Source: Mnemiopsis leidyi
Taxonomy: Eukaryota > Ctenophora > Tentaculata > Lobata > Bolinopsidae
Direction of reading: 5' to 3'
NCBI GenBank assembly: GCA_000226015.1
Contig: JH153545.1
Coordinates: forward strand, 181,013-209,423
DNA: 28,411 nt
The stretch's first letter is position 1; each line of letters opens with the position of its first letter. Under the pieces are notes generated by a model that worked only from the letters and a program-made list of their open reading frames with translations, was not told the origin of the DNA and searched no databases. The position numbers and the translations under genes were made by a program. Positions 1 to 10,420 of this stretch are shown in pieces.

Positions 1-8
1 CGCCTTAC

Positions 9-175
9 CTCTTGAGAGACTGCTTGGCTTGGAAGACAGAGTCATGGGAGTGGTCAGTGGTAAGAGAAGTCAGCTGGTCGTCCAATGTAGAAATCGGGCC
101 TCTGCAACCCTTGCGAAAGTCCGCACACTTCCAGTAGGTAGTCTCGTTCTTCTTCTTGTCCAGCCAGTTCCCGCT
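9..175 (-). CDS. Last in-window exon of the coiled-coil gene (reading uncertain)
   Basis: The exon is bounded by an acceptor (TTAG before 175) and a good donor (AAGAG/GTAAGG at 9/8). The preceding exon ends in phase 0, and one frame entered at 175 is open to the donor. That frame contains YWKC, then C after six residues, then HSH about 18 residues on, which is the Cys2-His2 spacing of a FLYWCH zinc finger. The F/L part of the domain is not seen. A second reading exists. The frame with EEERDYLL at the start and the frame with STLDDQLTSL near the end both look like coiled coil, and two missing single bases would join them. I cannot decide between a partial FLYWCH-like finger and a coiled-coil exon with two assembly errors. 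The gene continues beyond the left edge. Confidence 0.5.
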
Positions 176-206
176 CTAATGTACTTGCTAGTAGCATGTG
201 ATCTGA

Positions 207-293
207 TTCGGACAAATATCCGGGAAACGGATATTTGTCCGAACGGACATTTGTCCGAATATGCTTGTTATAAGGCATTCGGACAAATGTCCG
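207..293. repeat. Two adjacent perfect hairpins (GGACAAATRTCC family)
   Basis: The first inverted repeat has 16-bp perfect arms at 207-222 and 228-243 around a 5-base loop. The second has 17-bp perfect arms at 244-260 and 277-293 around a 16-base loop. All four arms carry the same core, CGGACAAATATCCG or CGGACAAATGTCCG, which is itself nearly palindromic. The block sits in the intron about 30 bp upstream, in the minus sense, of the acceptor at 176. It could be the remains of a small foldback element. Confidence 0.85.
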
Positions 294-486
294 CCAATCG
301 TACATAGGCAATAGAAGTTAATTTTCTGCGGGCTTTCTTCCAACAAATATGCTACGAATCAGAGCAGTTCAAATGATAATCATAAGACTGGAGCCATCAA
401 AATTTTGATCAACACTAAAAATTAGTTTAACGCGTTAAATTATAGATGACTAAACATAATGTAAACATTATAGTGGACCATGTTAC

Positions 487-576
487 CTGATAGTCCTTAG
501 TTATATCCTCATTGTTGACATTAGCGCTGTTCAACAAAGCCTCGTGATTCTCCGCACTTTCTTGAAACTTGCTCAC
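487..576 (-). CDS. Coiled-coil gene exon, 30 codons
   Basis: The acceptor is ACATAG before 576 and the donor is TATCAG/GTAACA after 487. The 90-nt exon starts and ends in phase 0 and reads VSKFQESAENHEALLNSA and onward, a charged helix with hydrophobic residues at heptad-like spacing. It joins the exon at 1219-1290, which ends in phase 0, without a frame change. No known domain is recognised. Confidence 0.7.
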
Positions 577-1218
577 CTATGTATAGATATATAAGGTGGA
601 TATTAGTGAACGTGAACATAGGAAAAGACTATGATGTAAATTATTGTTGTGAGTTCAAGTGGGGAGAAGACCCTTTTCAGGTCCTCTCTTCGAGCAAGAT
701 CGACTCCCAGAGGTGTGAACTGATTGGTAACGGGTGTGTTATCTTGTGGGTGGTCCCAAGAATCAACCAAGCTCCATGATGTGCACAGAGCAGATATTTT
801 AACGGACACGATGTTCACTAATAGTCAATAGTCATTCAGAAATTTCATGAACCAGCTCCGTGCCGAGTCCAACAAACTCTGCATTGTCTAGATGAGTGCT
901 CAACCAATTGTGCTACCGGCCGGTAATATAGTTGCCAGAGTACATGCCATAAACTCGTGTACCTCAATGTCATTGTTCTTTGAAAGTCAGCAGTGTGTGA
1001 GAACGCGACCAGGAGACTCAGATAAACGTCCCATATTGAGTGTAGCTAAATAGTTCCCAGAATCTACTTACTTAGGCAAACGTCCTATATTGACTATACC
1101 TAGATAGGTTAGTTCCCAGAATCTACTAACTTAGGCAAACGTCCCATATTGACAACACCTTGATAGGTTAGATCTCTGAATCTCCCAACTTAGTAACAAC
1201 ACCAAGTACCCCACTCAC
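577..1218. other. Intron with no further gene seen
   Basis: This lies between two minus-strand coiled-coil exons. A 71-codon minus reading frame at 603-818 has no recognisable domain and no splice signals, so I do not call it. The left part shows nothing else; the right part holds the 55-59 bp tandem repeat. Confidence 0.5.
1021..1193. repeat. Tandem repeat, 3 copies of 55-59 bp
   Basis: Copies lie at 1021-1075, 1076-1134 and 1135-1193. Each begins near AAACGTCC(C/T)ATATTGA and ends in ACTTAG. They are diverged, so the array is not very recent. It ends 25 bp from the donor of the exon at 1219-1290. Confidence 0.85.
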
Positions 1219-1290
1219 CTGCGCCCTAAGTCTAGTGTTGTCGTCACCCAGATCTGTAAACTCTTTCCGTAGTTTGTCTATCACTGCGTT
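1219..1290 (-). CDS. Coiled-coil gene exon, 24 codons
   Basis: There is a strong acceptor (a pyrimidine tract then CCGCAG before 1290) and a strong donor (GCGCAG/GTGAGT). The 72-nt exon is phase 0 at both ends. It encodes NAVIDKLRKEFTDLGD and so on, with leucine/isoleucine spacing typical of a coiled coil. It joins in phase to 5501-5622 upstream and 487-576 downstream. Confidence 0.8.
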
Positions 1291-2634
1291 CTGCGGAGGT
1301 AGAGACTTGAGTTAAGTTTGCCACTTACATAAACTTCCAAAAAATACTGCATAAGTCAAGGTATTTAGCCAGTTGGCAGATGCTGCAGCCCAAAGAAAAT
1401 CTGGAAACCCACGAATAGATAAAATCTACTATTATCTGTATCATTCCTGTTCGGAGTCTGGACTCCGATGGTATTTACAGCCACATCGATTTGGGATTTA
1501 CAGCCACATCTTTTATGCATATTGCATAACTTGGACGATCATTGCTCGATGAAAACTAACGAAATTAAGCAGCATCTTATCTTATTTGGAAAAGTCATTA
1601 AACAAACTTGATAAAATTAACAAATGTACAAGACAATTACTGCCCGTCATAAAGCCAGATAACAGTATTGTTACATGCATCTCAGCAACTCTCTGTCTGT
1701 CTACGGTTTGTACAAACATAGTCTACAATAGTCTGACTTATAAAGATGAGCAGCATTTGCTCGTGTTGGATCTAGTATAACTTCATTCTGATGAATTTAC
1801 ATATTCTTTTTTAGACAATATCTTCTACATAATCTTTAATGTTTCGCTCACTTTAGGCTTCATTTCAAGGACTTAAGATTTAACTTATTTACAACCGGAA
1901 ATTCAGATGCAATTAGACTCAAACCAGAACAAAAAAGCAGAAAATGTCTCTATATGTTAGTCGAAGTAGTTGCAACCTGTAATCTGTGCAATCTCTACGC
2001 TGGGCGAAATTTATTAAAATCTAAAATTTGAAATAAAAGAGTGTACTTGAAAATCTGCCTTAAGCGGTCAAGTGTGCCACTACTCCAATAAGTTGTAATG
2101 CGTATAATAGTTCAAGAAAACCATTCCCACCATTCTAGCGGAGCCCCATTTGCCATCATTTTATTGCTATGACCGTTTACCAAAGAAATATTCCTAGAAC
2201 TATAAAATTTATAGAACTGCTCATTTTATATCTCTTTTGGGAGCACGAAAATTTCTCTGTCGTTAAAGCATAGGTTGTTTGATGTATATTATTATAGACT
2301 TAAGAAATAGACAGGATACTCTACGGTTCATCCGTAAAAAACGAGACCATCTAAACATGTTCTTGATTTGATCAGTTTTAGCCGCCGAGATCAGAGGTAC
2401 AATCTATCCGACTCCTCAAGACGGCTTTTCTCCGCTGATTAATGGCACAAAACACACACGAGTACACCGGATATTCACATAATAACATCGCACTCTTCAC
2501 TTTATAGAGGACGTTAGAAACCAGGGTCACGTTCTTGTAGGTCAAACTTCACAGACAAGAACAGTCGACCCGACATCATATCATTGGTAACAGACAACAC
2601 CTGGCTGAGGGATATTTGCAGGGGGTATATCCGT

Positions 2635-2911
2635 CATGTTTAAGTAGATCTGTTGTTAGTTTGACATGTTGAAGTAGATTTGTTGTTAATTTGATATGTT
2701 GAAGAAGATTTGTTGTTATTTTAACATGTTTAAGTTGATTTGTTGCTAATTTGACATGTTGAAGTAGATTTGTTGTTAATTTGATATGTTTAAGTAGATT
2801 TTTTGTTATTTTGTCATGTTGAAGTAGATTTGTTGTTAGTTTAACATGTTTAAGTTGATTTGTTGTTAATTTGATATGTTGAAGAAGATTTGTTGTTGTT
2901 TTAACATGTTT
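2635..2911. repeat. 30-bp minisatellite, about 9 copies
   Basis: The unit is about CATGTTGAAGTAGATTTGTT plus GTTAATTTGA, with copies alternating between GTTGAAG and GTTTAAG variants. Because 30 is a multiple of three, the minus strand stays open as a run of decapeptides (TNLLQHIKLT-like). This explains the 122-codon reading frame at 2576-2944, which I regard as non-coding. Confidence 0.9.
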
Positions 2912-3685
2912 GATGGATATGGTTTGAATCACATAGCTGGTCATCAGAAGAAGGAGGCCCGACGAACCATTGAGGCATTTTTATGTTTGGACTATCATAC
3001 ATGATTTGGGCTATGGGCCATGGGCTATATCTTCGTTTTACATACAAATAAATTTCATGCTTTAATGTTCAATGATAAAATTCAAATTCAAAATTAAAAT
3101 TACCTGGCACTCCAAGATGAAAGACGACGCAAAGTTGCACATAAAAATTCCTAAGATATACTAAATCTTATTTTAGAATTGAAAAAAGACAGTGGTATTT
3201 TGGAGGAGGGTCAGAAATTTTAACGAATTAAAGCTAGTTTTCTATCTTCTCATTGGTCAGAATATTTGACCCCACTCCAAAAATTCCTTTCATATGGAAT
3301 TCAGAGTTCTCGTGGAGGAGTCGGAAATGTTTTCAATCACGTGACAATATTTATCAAAATTAATAGTTAGCCAATCACTTTTACATTATGGACAAAAATC
3401 TGACTCTTCCCGAAAATTTCTGACGTCTACAGTTAATATAAAATTTAAGCCCGTGTCGGGTTAATTTTCACGATTGTTGAAGATCCTAAATAAGGTTTAG
3501 CATAATAGAAGATCAGCAAATTGATAAAAAATATGGCATGGCAAATTTAAATAAAAATGCTACGTTTTGCAACAAAAATAAAACTGGAATAGGACAGCTA
3601 AGCTACAAAATATGGAGAACGCCGAAAATAAAAACGTTTATAACCTTTACTATATTTTTCAGTTTTAACAACATAACCGAGTGGG

Positions 3686-3695
3686 CTATAAATAG
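3686..3695 (+). promoter_or_regulatory. TATA-box-like motif
   Basis: CTATAAATAG is a close match to the TATA consensus. It is followed by a 280-bp stretch (about 3720-4000) that is visibly less AT-rich than its surroundings. No coding potential or known RNA gene is recognised there, so this is only a candidate core promoter or a remnant of a mobile element. Confidence 0.25.
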
Positions 3696-5500
3696 AATAA
3701 AGGGCGAACAAAGCAAACCTCAAGCTTTACACCCAAAGAAGCGCCTCCAGCCTGATATATAACGGTAGAAGTTCAGATCGCCGTGTCTTAGACAGTTGAT
3801 ATAATAGAGACTGTGCGTTTTGGCGTGCAGAGGGTAATTGCCATATCCTCTGAACGGCGAGCACTTAAGTGATCTCGGAGTTGCATAGCGACATTTCCCG
3901 TCGGAATGAGTGCTTAATTTACCATTGGTCACGGAGTTTATGCGCACAGTGACAATAGTGGTCATTTAGTGGGGAGGGAGCATGGCCAGGTAAAAGGAGC
4001 TGGTTCCATTAACTAGTGAGGCACAGTGGTTGGCGGTTAATGGCAAGTAAGTTGAAATGGCAAGTAAATTAAGATTATAGTGACGGAATTTTTCGACTTT
4101 ATCTATACGATTTTACTATCGTTCCTTTTCCTACATATAACCCAGCTGTTAGCTTGTTAGGGGCGTTGTCTGGAAACTCTTCATTAGAAGAAAAATATTT
4201 AATTGCAATTGGAAAAAATCAAAATGTATAAAACTTATTAAATTTAGGAGTAAAGCCATTGAATTTTGAATGATTGTGGATGATCTACATTCTACAGTCT
4301 TGATATATTGCCACAGTTCTGCTAAACCAAGATTAAACATCCAATACTAACGAAATTCATCAAAGAGACGTGGAGAAGTTCGATCTTAAATCAAGGACAA
4401 AACCAAGGGACAGAACCAGAAATGAGTAACTCTATATAGCTGCAGTGACCAGAGAGGTTGTCATGGCAACAAGTTATGAGATTTCAACGGTTATGAAAAC
4501 GGTTACAGTATCCATAACCGTCGTTCATTCGGCACCATTTTGACATATATCATGTGATGTGAGGATAGAGGATGAAATGATGAAAAACATTGTTAAAAAA
4601 TCTTCATCATCCTTGTGTCAACATGAATAGCAGCACGCAGGGATAATTCGAGTCAGTTTTTCAGCTTCTATTGGTGATTCTACTATTTTGTAATCTAATT
4701 TGAACTTGAAGATTTAATACCTTCTAGATCAAAACTATTAAACTAAGTAAATGATACCATTCATTTTGGGATATTGTCCTACATATTTGTCGATATAGAC
4801 TTATAGAAGGCCATTACTCATCTGTAAAATTACTTGAGCGAAAATAAACTCTGTATATTATTGTACATACAGATCATAATGCCTGATAGGATTAAAATTT
4901 TAAAATAGTATATTTTATTCGCGCACTGCTTATATCAGGTTACGCGATTCAAGATACAGTTGTTGCTCAAAAATCACCGTGATTTTCGTGTTTTTGCAAT
5001 ATTAGTAATTGTGTAAATCCACAAATTTTCATACGACCTTAAATTTTGTCCTGCTTTACCGATTTTAGTAATTTGAAATGCGCCGTGAACAGGATATTTC
5101 GGTTTTTTGGTAAAAAATATAGGAAATAAGCTTTCAAGATATACTTTCAGAAGCTTTTTTATGGATAAGAATCACAGAAAAGCAAATCATAGCGAAAATT
5201 CTAAACATTCTTAAAATCTGGACTACTGCTATGATTTTGTTCGATGGGACACCTAGCCTGGGCGATTTCTGTATGCTGAGGGCATGTAAATAGAGGAAAT
5301 GATGAGTGATATTTCCTAGTTTTGAAAATCACGAGCTTTCGAATTCTGGCCGGTGCCGGGTTAACGCTTACCTTTCCGTTTTTAACTAAATCTTAACAGC
5401 ACTTGACTTTTTAGTCTTAATGTGCAAAAATTGCAACAACCCGACCCGTGCTATCTAATTACGCATATTATAAGCTACTTAAGAAACTTGTTTAAGTAAC

Positions 5501-5622
5501 CTTGACACTGAGCTGCTCCCTGAAAAACTGACAATTCCCCTCGTTTTCCAAACTGGCTGCTTCTACTTCCTCAATCTTCAGCCTCATGTGATTTATCTCG
5601 TCCATCAGCTCGTCCTTCTCCG
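5501..5622 (-). CDS. Coiled-coil gene exon, 40 codons
   Basis: The acceptor GTTTCAG precedes 5622 and the donor is GTCAAG/GTTACT. The exon enters in phase 1 (its first two bases, CG, complete a GCG alanine codon with the G left by the exon at 10239-10349) and leaves in phase 0. It reads EKDELMDEINHMRLKIEEV and onward to REQLSVK, a clear amphipathic coiled coil. The intron between this exon and 10239 contains the GPCR gene on the other strand. Confidence 0.85.
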
Positions 5623-5625
5623 CTG

Positions 5626-5705
5626 AAACATCAAGGTTCATAAACATCAAGGTTTATAAACATCAAGATTTATTAGGATCAAGATTTATTAGGATCAAGA
5701 TTATA
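5626..5705. repeat. 16-bp array against a splice acceptor
   Basis: There are five units of 16 bp, from AAACATCAAGGTTCAT to TAGGATCAAGATTTAT, and the first begins directly next to the CAG of the acceptor at 5623-5625. In the minus sense the repeated unit is the pyrimidine-rich CTTGATGTTT of the acceptor region, so the 3' splice-site tract itself has been copied. Confidence 0.8.
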
Positions 5706-7204
5706 AGGGTTAATAAGGATCATGAATGTAGCCAAAGTTTTGATAAATGGAGTTGTATCGGCATTTTTCTTGGTCAAATATTTTCCTTCTAGAACATTTA
5801 TTTTTTTCTGTAAACCTCGATTAAAGTTTGTTAAAAGTACTAAGACGAATGGAAACACTTGGAAATATTTGATAAATCGGTCATTTTATTTTTCAAATGA
5901 TTATTTTACACCGACCCACTTTTCAATATATGAATTTGTACGTGATCGCTGAGTTCAGGCATGAAGATAGCTATTGTAGTAGGGTACTTGGAAACTGTTG
6001 TAGAATGAATTAAATTTATCAAATTAACTTGATCCCACAAAGATTTATAACATTTACTTGTACGCTCCCGCTAGAACGATTATGACCACTATAACTGGAG
6101 ACACGTAAGCAACTAGACAAAACCACGAAATTCGGAGTTACTCAGTTTGACTAATTGTTGTGAATGTGACAAGACTCCTCCATGGGTAATAACACTCTGC
6201 CATAGTTCTGGGTGGACTATTTTTAGGTGGGGGAGGGACGGCAAGCTCCTTAATTTAATTAGATTAAATTGATTTAAGTTACTTTCATTGTCGCTATATA
6301 CGACTTGAGATTAATGTAAACAATTAGAATTCACTTTGGGGAGACAAAGGAAGGTGCTGTGGAGAAATTGGTTAATCTTTCAAATTGTTTGTGTTTAGGT
6401 TTCGTCGTACCTACTTTGTATTTGCGGTTATTTGAAAAATTTCGTTCGAACATTGGTGCCTGATTTTTATACATTTTGTACATTTTTGTACATAAAAGTA
6501 GTTTCTGTTTTGCTGGGTAGCTTTTTTTAGTGTTCTTATCCAGTTTGGATGCGGCTAAAGTCTTAATAAGGCCAATTTTTATGGTGGAAACAATCATAAG
6601 TCAACACTTATTTCAAATAATATGCTAACTTTGAATTTTAGCAAATGTTTAAGATTAAATTGTAAGCTGGACTTGAAACTGAAAGTAAGCTGTGATAGCG
6701 TGTGTGAAGTTGAAGCGCATTTTGACAAAAATAACCCAGAGCAACAAGAGACACTTTACAGCCAGACATTGCGAACACCTTAGTCCAAATAGTATGAAGG
6801 TAAGCTGGTTCCTGTCGAAATAATCTAAAAACCACCTGATATTTCAACTTTATGAGACATTGATCTCAATAGTTTCATGTGCATTGTGCAATCCAGCTTG
6901 AGTAAAACAGTCACGACCGACTTGTAAGGAGATTATAACATCTGAAGAGGCCGTCTTGACAACTAGACCAAAATTTTCTCATGACAGCCGCCGCTCCGGG
7001 GCTGGTATAGTTATGTTACATTCCTAATAACCATCACAGTCCTTTTTACCGAGTACTGATTTGCTCATGATCTATCTTATTCCTTTCTACTGATTTCCTC
7101 ATGATCTAGCTCAGTCCTCTCAGCTGATTTACCGAGGGTTTATTAATCCTACCCTTTAAACTTGCCGCGATACTCGACCTTTTAGACCTTTAGACAAGGC
7201 ACTT

Positions 7205-7286
7205 GTTCAATGATCACGTGTTACTAGATAAATGATCACGAGTTACTTTTTCAATGATCATGTCTAACTTGTTCAATGATCATGAA
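7205..7286. repeat. Short tandem repeat around TGATCA
   Basis: Four copies of a 20-25 bp unit of the form TTCAATGATCA(C/T)G then TTACT or similar. Each carries the palindrome TGATCA. Confidence 0.7.
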
Positions 7287-7453
7287 GTCGTATTACGCCA
7301 ACCTGACATTTCGCAGGCAAGACAAATTCTGTATTTCACCAGACACCCTCCTTTTTGACCATATCCGATAAAGAAACCTCCCCTCCACTTCCTTCATCTC
7401 ACGACAAAGTCAGATTGTACAGACAAAAGCACCCTAGACGAGCTGCCTACTCC

Positions 7454-7651
7454 TTTGATCTGCCTACTCCTAGAGTGACGTACTGATATAGCGCGTGCTA
7501 TTCTAACAAACCCCCAGTATTTGATCTGCCTACTCCTAGAGTGACGTACTGATATAGCGCGTGCTATTCTAACAAACTCCCAGTATTTGATCTGCCTACT
7601 CCTAGAGTGACGTACTGATATAGCGCGTGCTATTCTAATAATCCCCCCAGT
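7454..7651. repeat. 66-bp tandem repeat, 3 copies
   Basis: The unit starts TTTGATCTGCCTACTCCTAG and continues with AGTGACGTACTGATATAGCG and CGTGCTATTCTAAC. Copies start at 7454, 7520 and 7586 and are nearly identical, so the array is recent. Each holds a TGACGTAC motif, one half of which is CRE-like. Confidence 0.9.
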
Positions 7652-8390
7652 ATCCAGAGGAACATAGTCACCTGATGGGGAGAAGGACTGATGATTATTT
7701 GAACTGGATAGTATGACGTGTATCGTTCTGACAATCTAGTGACTACCGTGAAGTAGCTAGCTCGATGGTTGTACACTATTGTTATCCACGGTAAGGGAGA
7801 TAGTGTCGAACGATTTTTAATTTCATTCTTCTGCCTTGACACTTATTAAATCGTTAGGTGAGAGCAGCCAGAGTTCGTTCTTTAAGGCTTTAATCGGAAT
7901 ATCGGCCGATTCGCAGTCATATCCAGCATTACATCATAAATATAGCGACCCGACATTTTCTGTTTTGAGTAGATCATACTTCACAACATTGAATCGCCCA
8001 CCATAACCCAATACAGATTGCTGTTAAACAGAGCAGTATTTTTGTGTGATCCGTCTTGACTAAAACGCTAAAGTTCTGGGTTTGTCACAGTGTTTTAGTT
8101 TAAAGTTAACATAGTCCTTGTCCTCCGGATACATTGACGTATTGGGACATGATGATTGATGACAATCGAGTTCTGGTGATCCAGTGCGTGTGTGTTAAGC
8201 TTACTCAAGCTAAGATTTAACGACATTAATCGCGGTAGGAAATGATTAATTTTCCTACCCATGACGCTGGACATTCATACAAATTAGTTTAGTTATACAT
8301 TACCGTTCATGTGGAGTTTCGATTTTAGAACTTGTTTTGCAGTTTTTCAAACAGTTTTCTACGTTATTATCCAGTGTACTACTTTAAAAC

Positions 8391-8735
8391 ACTAGATAAG
8401 TATTAGTACAAGTAGTACCAAACATTACCTCGACCCCTAACAACCACTACTATTATAAGACACTAGATAAGTATTAGTACAAGTAGTACCAAACATTACC
8501 TCGACCCCTAACAACCACTACTACTATAAGACACTAGATAAGTATTAGTACAAGTAGTACCAAACATTACCTCGACCCCTAACAACCACTACTAATATAA
8601 GACACTAGATAAGTATTAGTACAAGTAGTACCTAACATTACCTCGTCCCCTAACAACCACTACTACTATAAGACACTAGATAAGTATTAGTACAAGTAGT
8701 ACCAAACATTACCTCGTCCCCTAACAACCACACCC
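8391..8735. repeat. 71-bp tandem repeat, 5 copies, abutting the GPCR start
   Basis: Copies begin with ACTAGATAAGTATTAG at 8391, 8462, 8533, 8604 and 8675, exactly 71 bp apart and almost identical. Each also carries CAAGTAGTACC and CATTACCTCG(A/T)CCCC. The last copy runs to about 8733, only 13 bp before the GPCR start codon. The receptor's 5' untranslated region and/or proximal promoter must therefore lie within the array. Confidence 0.93.
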
Positions 8736-8746
8736 CAGACTGGAGG

Positions 8747-9778
8747 ATGGCAGGAGAAGAGGAAAAATACAACCCCCACGTTGCCATGTACAGTCCGCCT
8801 CCCCACCTTGAAGACACCACCTGGGACTGTCTCCTAGCAACCATCCTCATCCTCCTAGCAACCATCAGCTTTCCCTCCAACGTCCTCGCCTTTAAATACT
8901 TCTGGAATAGCCGCAAGAGCGACCTGGCGAGTGTGCTCTACGTTGCGATATCCGTTATAGACATCTGTATCAGTGTTTCGCATCTTCCGGTTTGTTCCCC
9001 CTTGATGAACAACCGGCGACCTATGTTGTTCAACAGTGCAGCGTTTTGTGTTGCTTGGACGGTCATCTTCTCTTTCCTCATGGAAATGTCAACTTTTTTG
9101 GTCCTGTTGCTAAGCGTTTCCAGGACAATTGCCATAGTTTTCCCCTTCAGAAGAGTAAGCAAGAACGCGGTGATCGCGGCCTTCGTGCTCTATCCCATAA
9201 TAAACCTGGTGCTAGACTTTGTGGCGTATCGTGCAGGGATAACCTACGTTTACGGCTCGGACGGACCGTACTGTTACGAACTAGAAAGTGACTACAGCCT
9301 GAATCAGCCAGTAGTTAAAACTATCCTGAAAATCTCCAACATCAGATCGACAATCCAGCTGGGACTCCCTCCCATAATAATATTCCTCAGTTTCTTGATC
9401 TGTCTGTACAAGCTGACCCGCGGACACAAGATGCGCAGTTCCCGGCGGTTGTCGCGCCGGGCCACAGTCACCATTTCCATGGTAACGGGACTCTTCCTGG
9501 CCTGTAATCTACCCTACTTCGCGCTCTACACCCTAGAAACTGTAACATTCCTCGCGTTTAACTACCCTGGTCCGATCTTCTCCAACAATTTCATGTTCTT
9601 CTACTCTTGGACCGTGGGTAAGATAATTGTGACGGCGCTGAACGTCGCGCTGAACCCTCTTCTATACTTCTGGAGAATGAGCGAGTTTAGGGGGTGGGTA
9701 TTGCAGCTTCACAATGAGGCAGTTGTTAGGTTTTCTAACTGGAGAGACACGGTTGTTCATGAATGTGGGAAATTATGA
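8747..9778 (+). CDS. Class A (rhodopsin-family) GPCR, intronless, orphan
   Basis: A 343-residue seven-transmembrane receptor on one exon. Landmarks: N45 in TM1; D72 in TM2; C101 at the top of TM3, able to pair with C176 in the second extracellular loop; S125-R126-T127 where most relatives have (D/E)RY; P208-P209 in TM5; C253-N-L-P256 in place of CWxP; and the NPLLY motif at 303-307 with a following helix 8. The arginine of DRY is kept but the acidic partner is serine. The N-terminus is short (about 28 residues) with no signal peptide and no N-x-S/T sequon. The start sits in a good context (AGGATGG). An AATAAA lies 240 bp after the stop. The gene lies in an intron of the oppositely oriented coiled-coil gene. 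The ligand cannot be told from sequence. It resembles invertebrate orphan receptors rather than a named subfamily. Confidence 0.93.
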   Translation: MAGEEEKYNPHVAMYSPPPHLEDTTWDCLLATILILLATISFPSNVLAFKYFWNSRKSDLASVLYVAISVIDICISVSHLPVCSPLMNNRRPMLFNSAAFCVAWTVIFSFLMEMSTFLVLLLSVSRTIAIVFPFRRVSKNAVIAAFVLYPIINLVLDFVAYRAGITYVYGSDGPYCYELESDYSLNQPVVKTILKISNIRSTIQLGLPPIIIFLSFLICLYKLTRGHKMRSSRRLSRRATVTISMVTGLFLACNLPYFALYTLETVTFLAFNYPGPIFSNNFMFFYSWTVGKIIVTALNVALNPLLYFWRMSEFRGWVLQLHNEAVVRFSNWRDTVVHECGKL

Positions 9779-10019
9779 TTTCTTGTACGATCCTTATTAC
9801 CTTATCTTTATGTTGAATAGGGCAAGACCTAGGCTAACCTACTTTGTTGAACTTATTTTAAATTTATTTAAATATATGAGACAATCCGTACCAATTATTA
9901 TAGTAAATTGTTAACCCCTCTGTGTAACTGGAAAATTTGATGAACTTTGCTCGACCATCTTTCGATTGTACGACAGAGACATTTTTTCAAAATTGGATAA
10001 TGGTATGAATTATACGAAT

Positions 10020-10025
10020 AATAAA
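10020..10025 (+). terminator. Poly(A) signal of the GPCR gene
   Basis: AATAAA on the plus strand, 242 bp beyond the receptor's TGA, with no competing plus-strand exon between. Confidence 0.6.
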
Positions 10026-10238
10026 CATTTCAGATACATGGCTCAATGATATCGGTTAACTGTTTAAAGCATGGGTTTATTCATTTATTATTTCGAGACA
10101 AAAAACATATTACATTTTTTTCAAAAGTTTAGACCAACGAGCAATGTGACGGCACGTTATAATTAGAGTGACGGCGCGGTAAAACTAGTGTGACGTTACG
10201 TCACGTGACAGTACAATAAAAGTATAAAGGATACCAAC

Positions 10239-10349
10239 CTGCTTGCTGCTGTAACCTGAGAGCCATCTCCTCTCTAACCAGCTCCAACTCCTGCATCTGA
10301 TCCACCATGTCTCTGATCTGCTCCTGCAGCTCAGTCCTGTCATCCGGAG
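10239..10349 (-). CDS. Coiled-coil gene exon, 36 codons
   Basis: The acceptor TCGGCAG precedes 10349 and the donor is GCAG/GTTGGT. The 111-nt exon is phase 1 at both ends. It reads PDDRTELQEQIRDMVDQMQE and continues with alternating leucines and glutamates, a strong coiled coil. Its phase fits the exon at 5501-5622 downstream and the exon at 13818-13894 upstream. Confidence 0.82.
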
Positions 10350-10420
10350 CTGCCGAGACATGTGGAAGTTGGGTGGTGGTGCTTTCTACTGCCGACAGGT
10401 ACATCTTAAATTAGGAGTTT

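Larger units (their letters stand above)
1291..5500. other. Long AT-rich intron of the coiled-coil gene
   Basis: About 4.2 kb lie between coiled-coil exons. Contents seen are the 30-bp minisatellite at 2635-2911 and a TATA-like motif at 3686-3695 followed by a less AT-rich stretch to about 4000. The short reading frames here (64, 74, 81 and 63 codons) have no recognisable domain, no codon bias and no convincing splice sites, and are not called genes. Confidence 0.5.
5706..8390. other. Intron sequence upstream of the GPCR
   Basis: AT-rich sequence. Small open frames (76, 88, 69 and 70 codons) show no domain and no splice signals. It contains the short TGATCA repeats at 7205-7286 and the 66-bp repeat at 7454-7651. 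Nothing else is recognised. Confidence 0.5.

Noticed and set aside
603-818. 71-codon minus frame ending in TTIIYIIVFSYVH
   Set aside because: No splice sites, start context or domain; it sits within an intron.
2576-2944. 122-codon minus reading frame with TNLLQHIKLT decapeptides
   Set aside because: It is the translation of a 30-bp minisatellite, whose length keeps any frame open; there is no splice or start context.
3205-3430. Degenerate inverted repeat (GTCAGAAATTT ... AAATTTCTGAC)
   Set aside because: Arms match only over about 11-15 bases and the borders are unclear; too weak to call an element.
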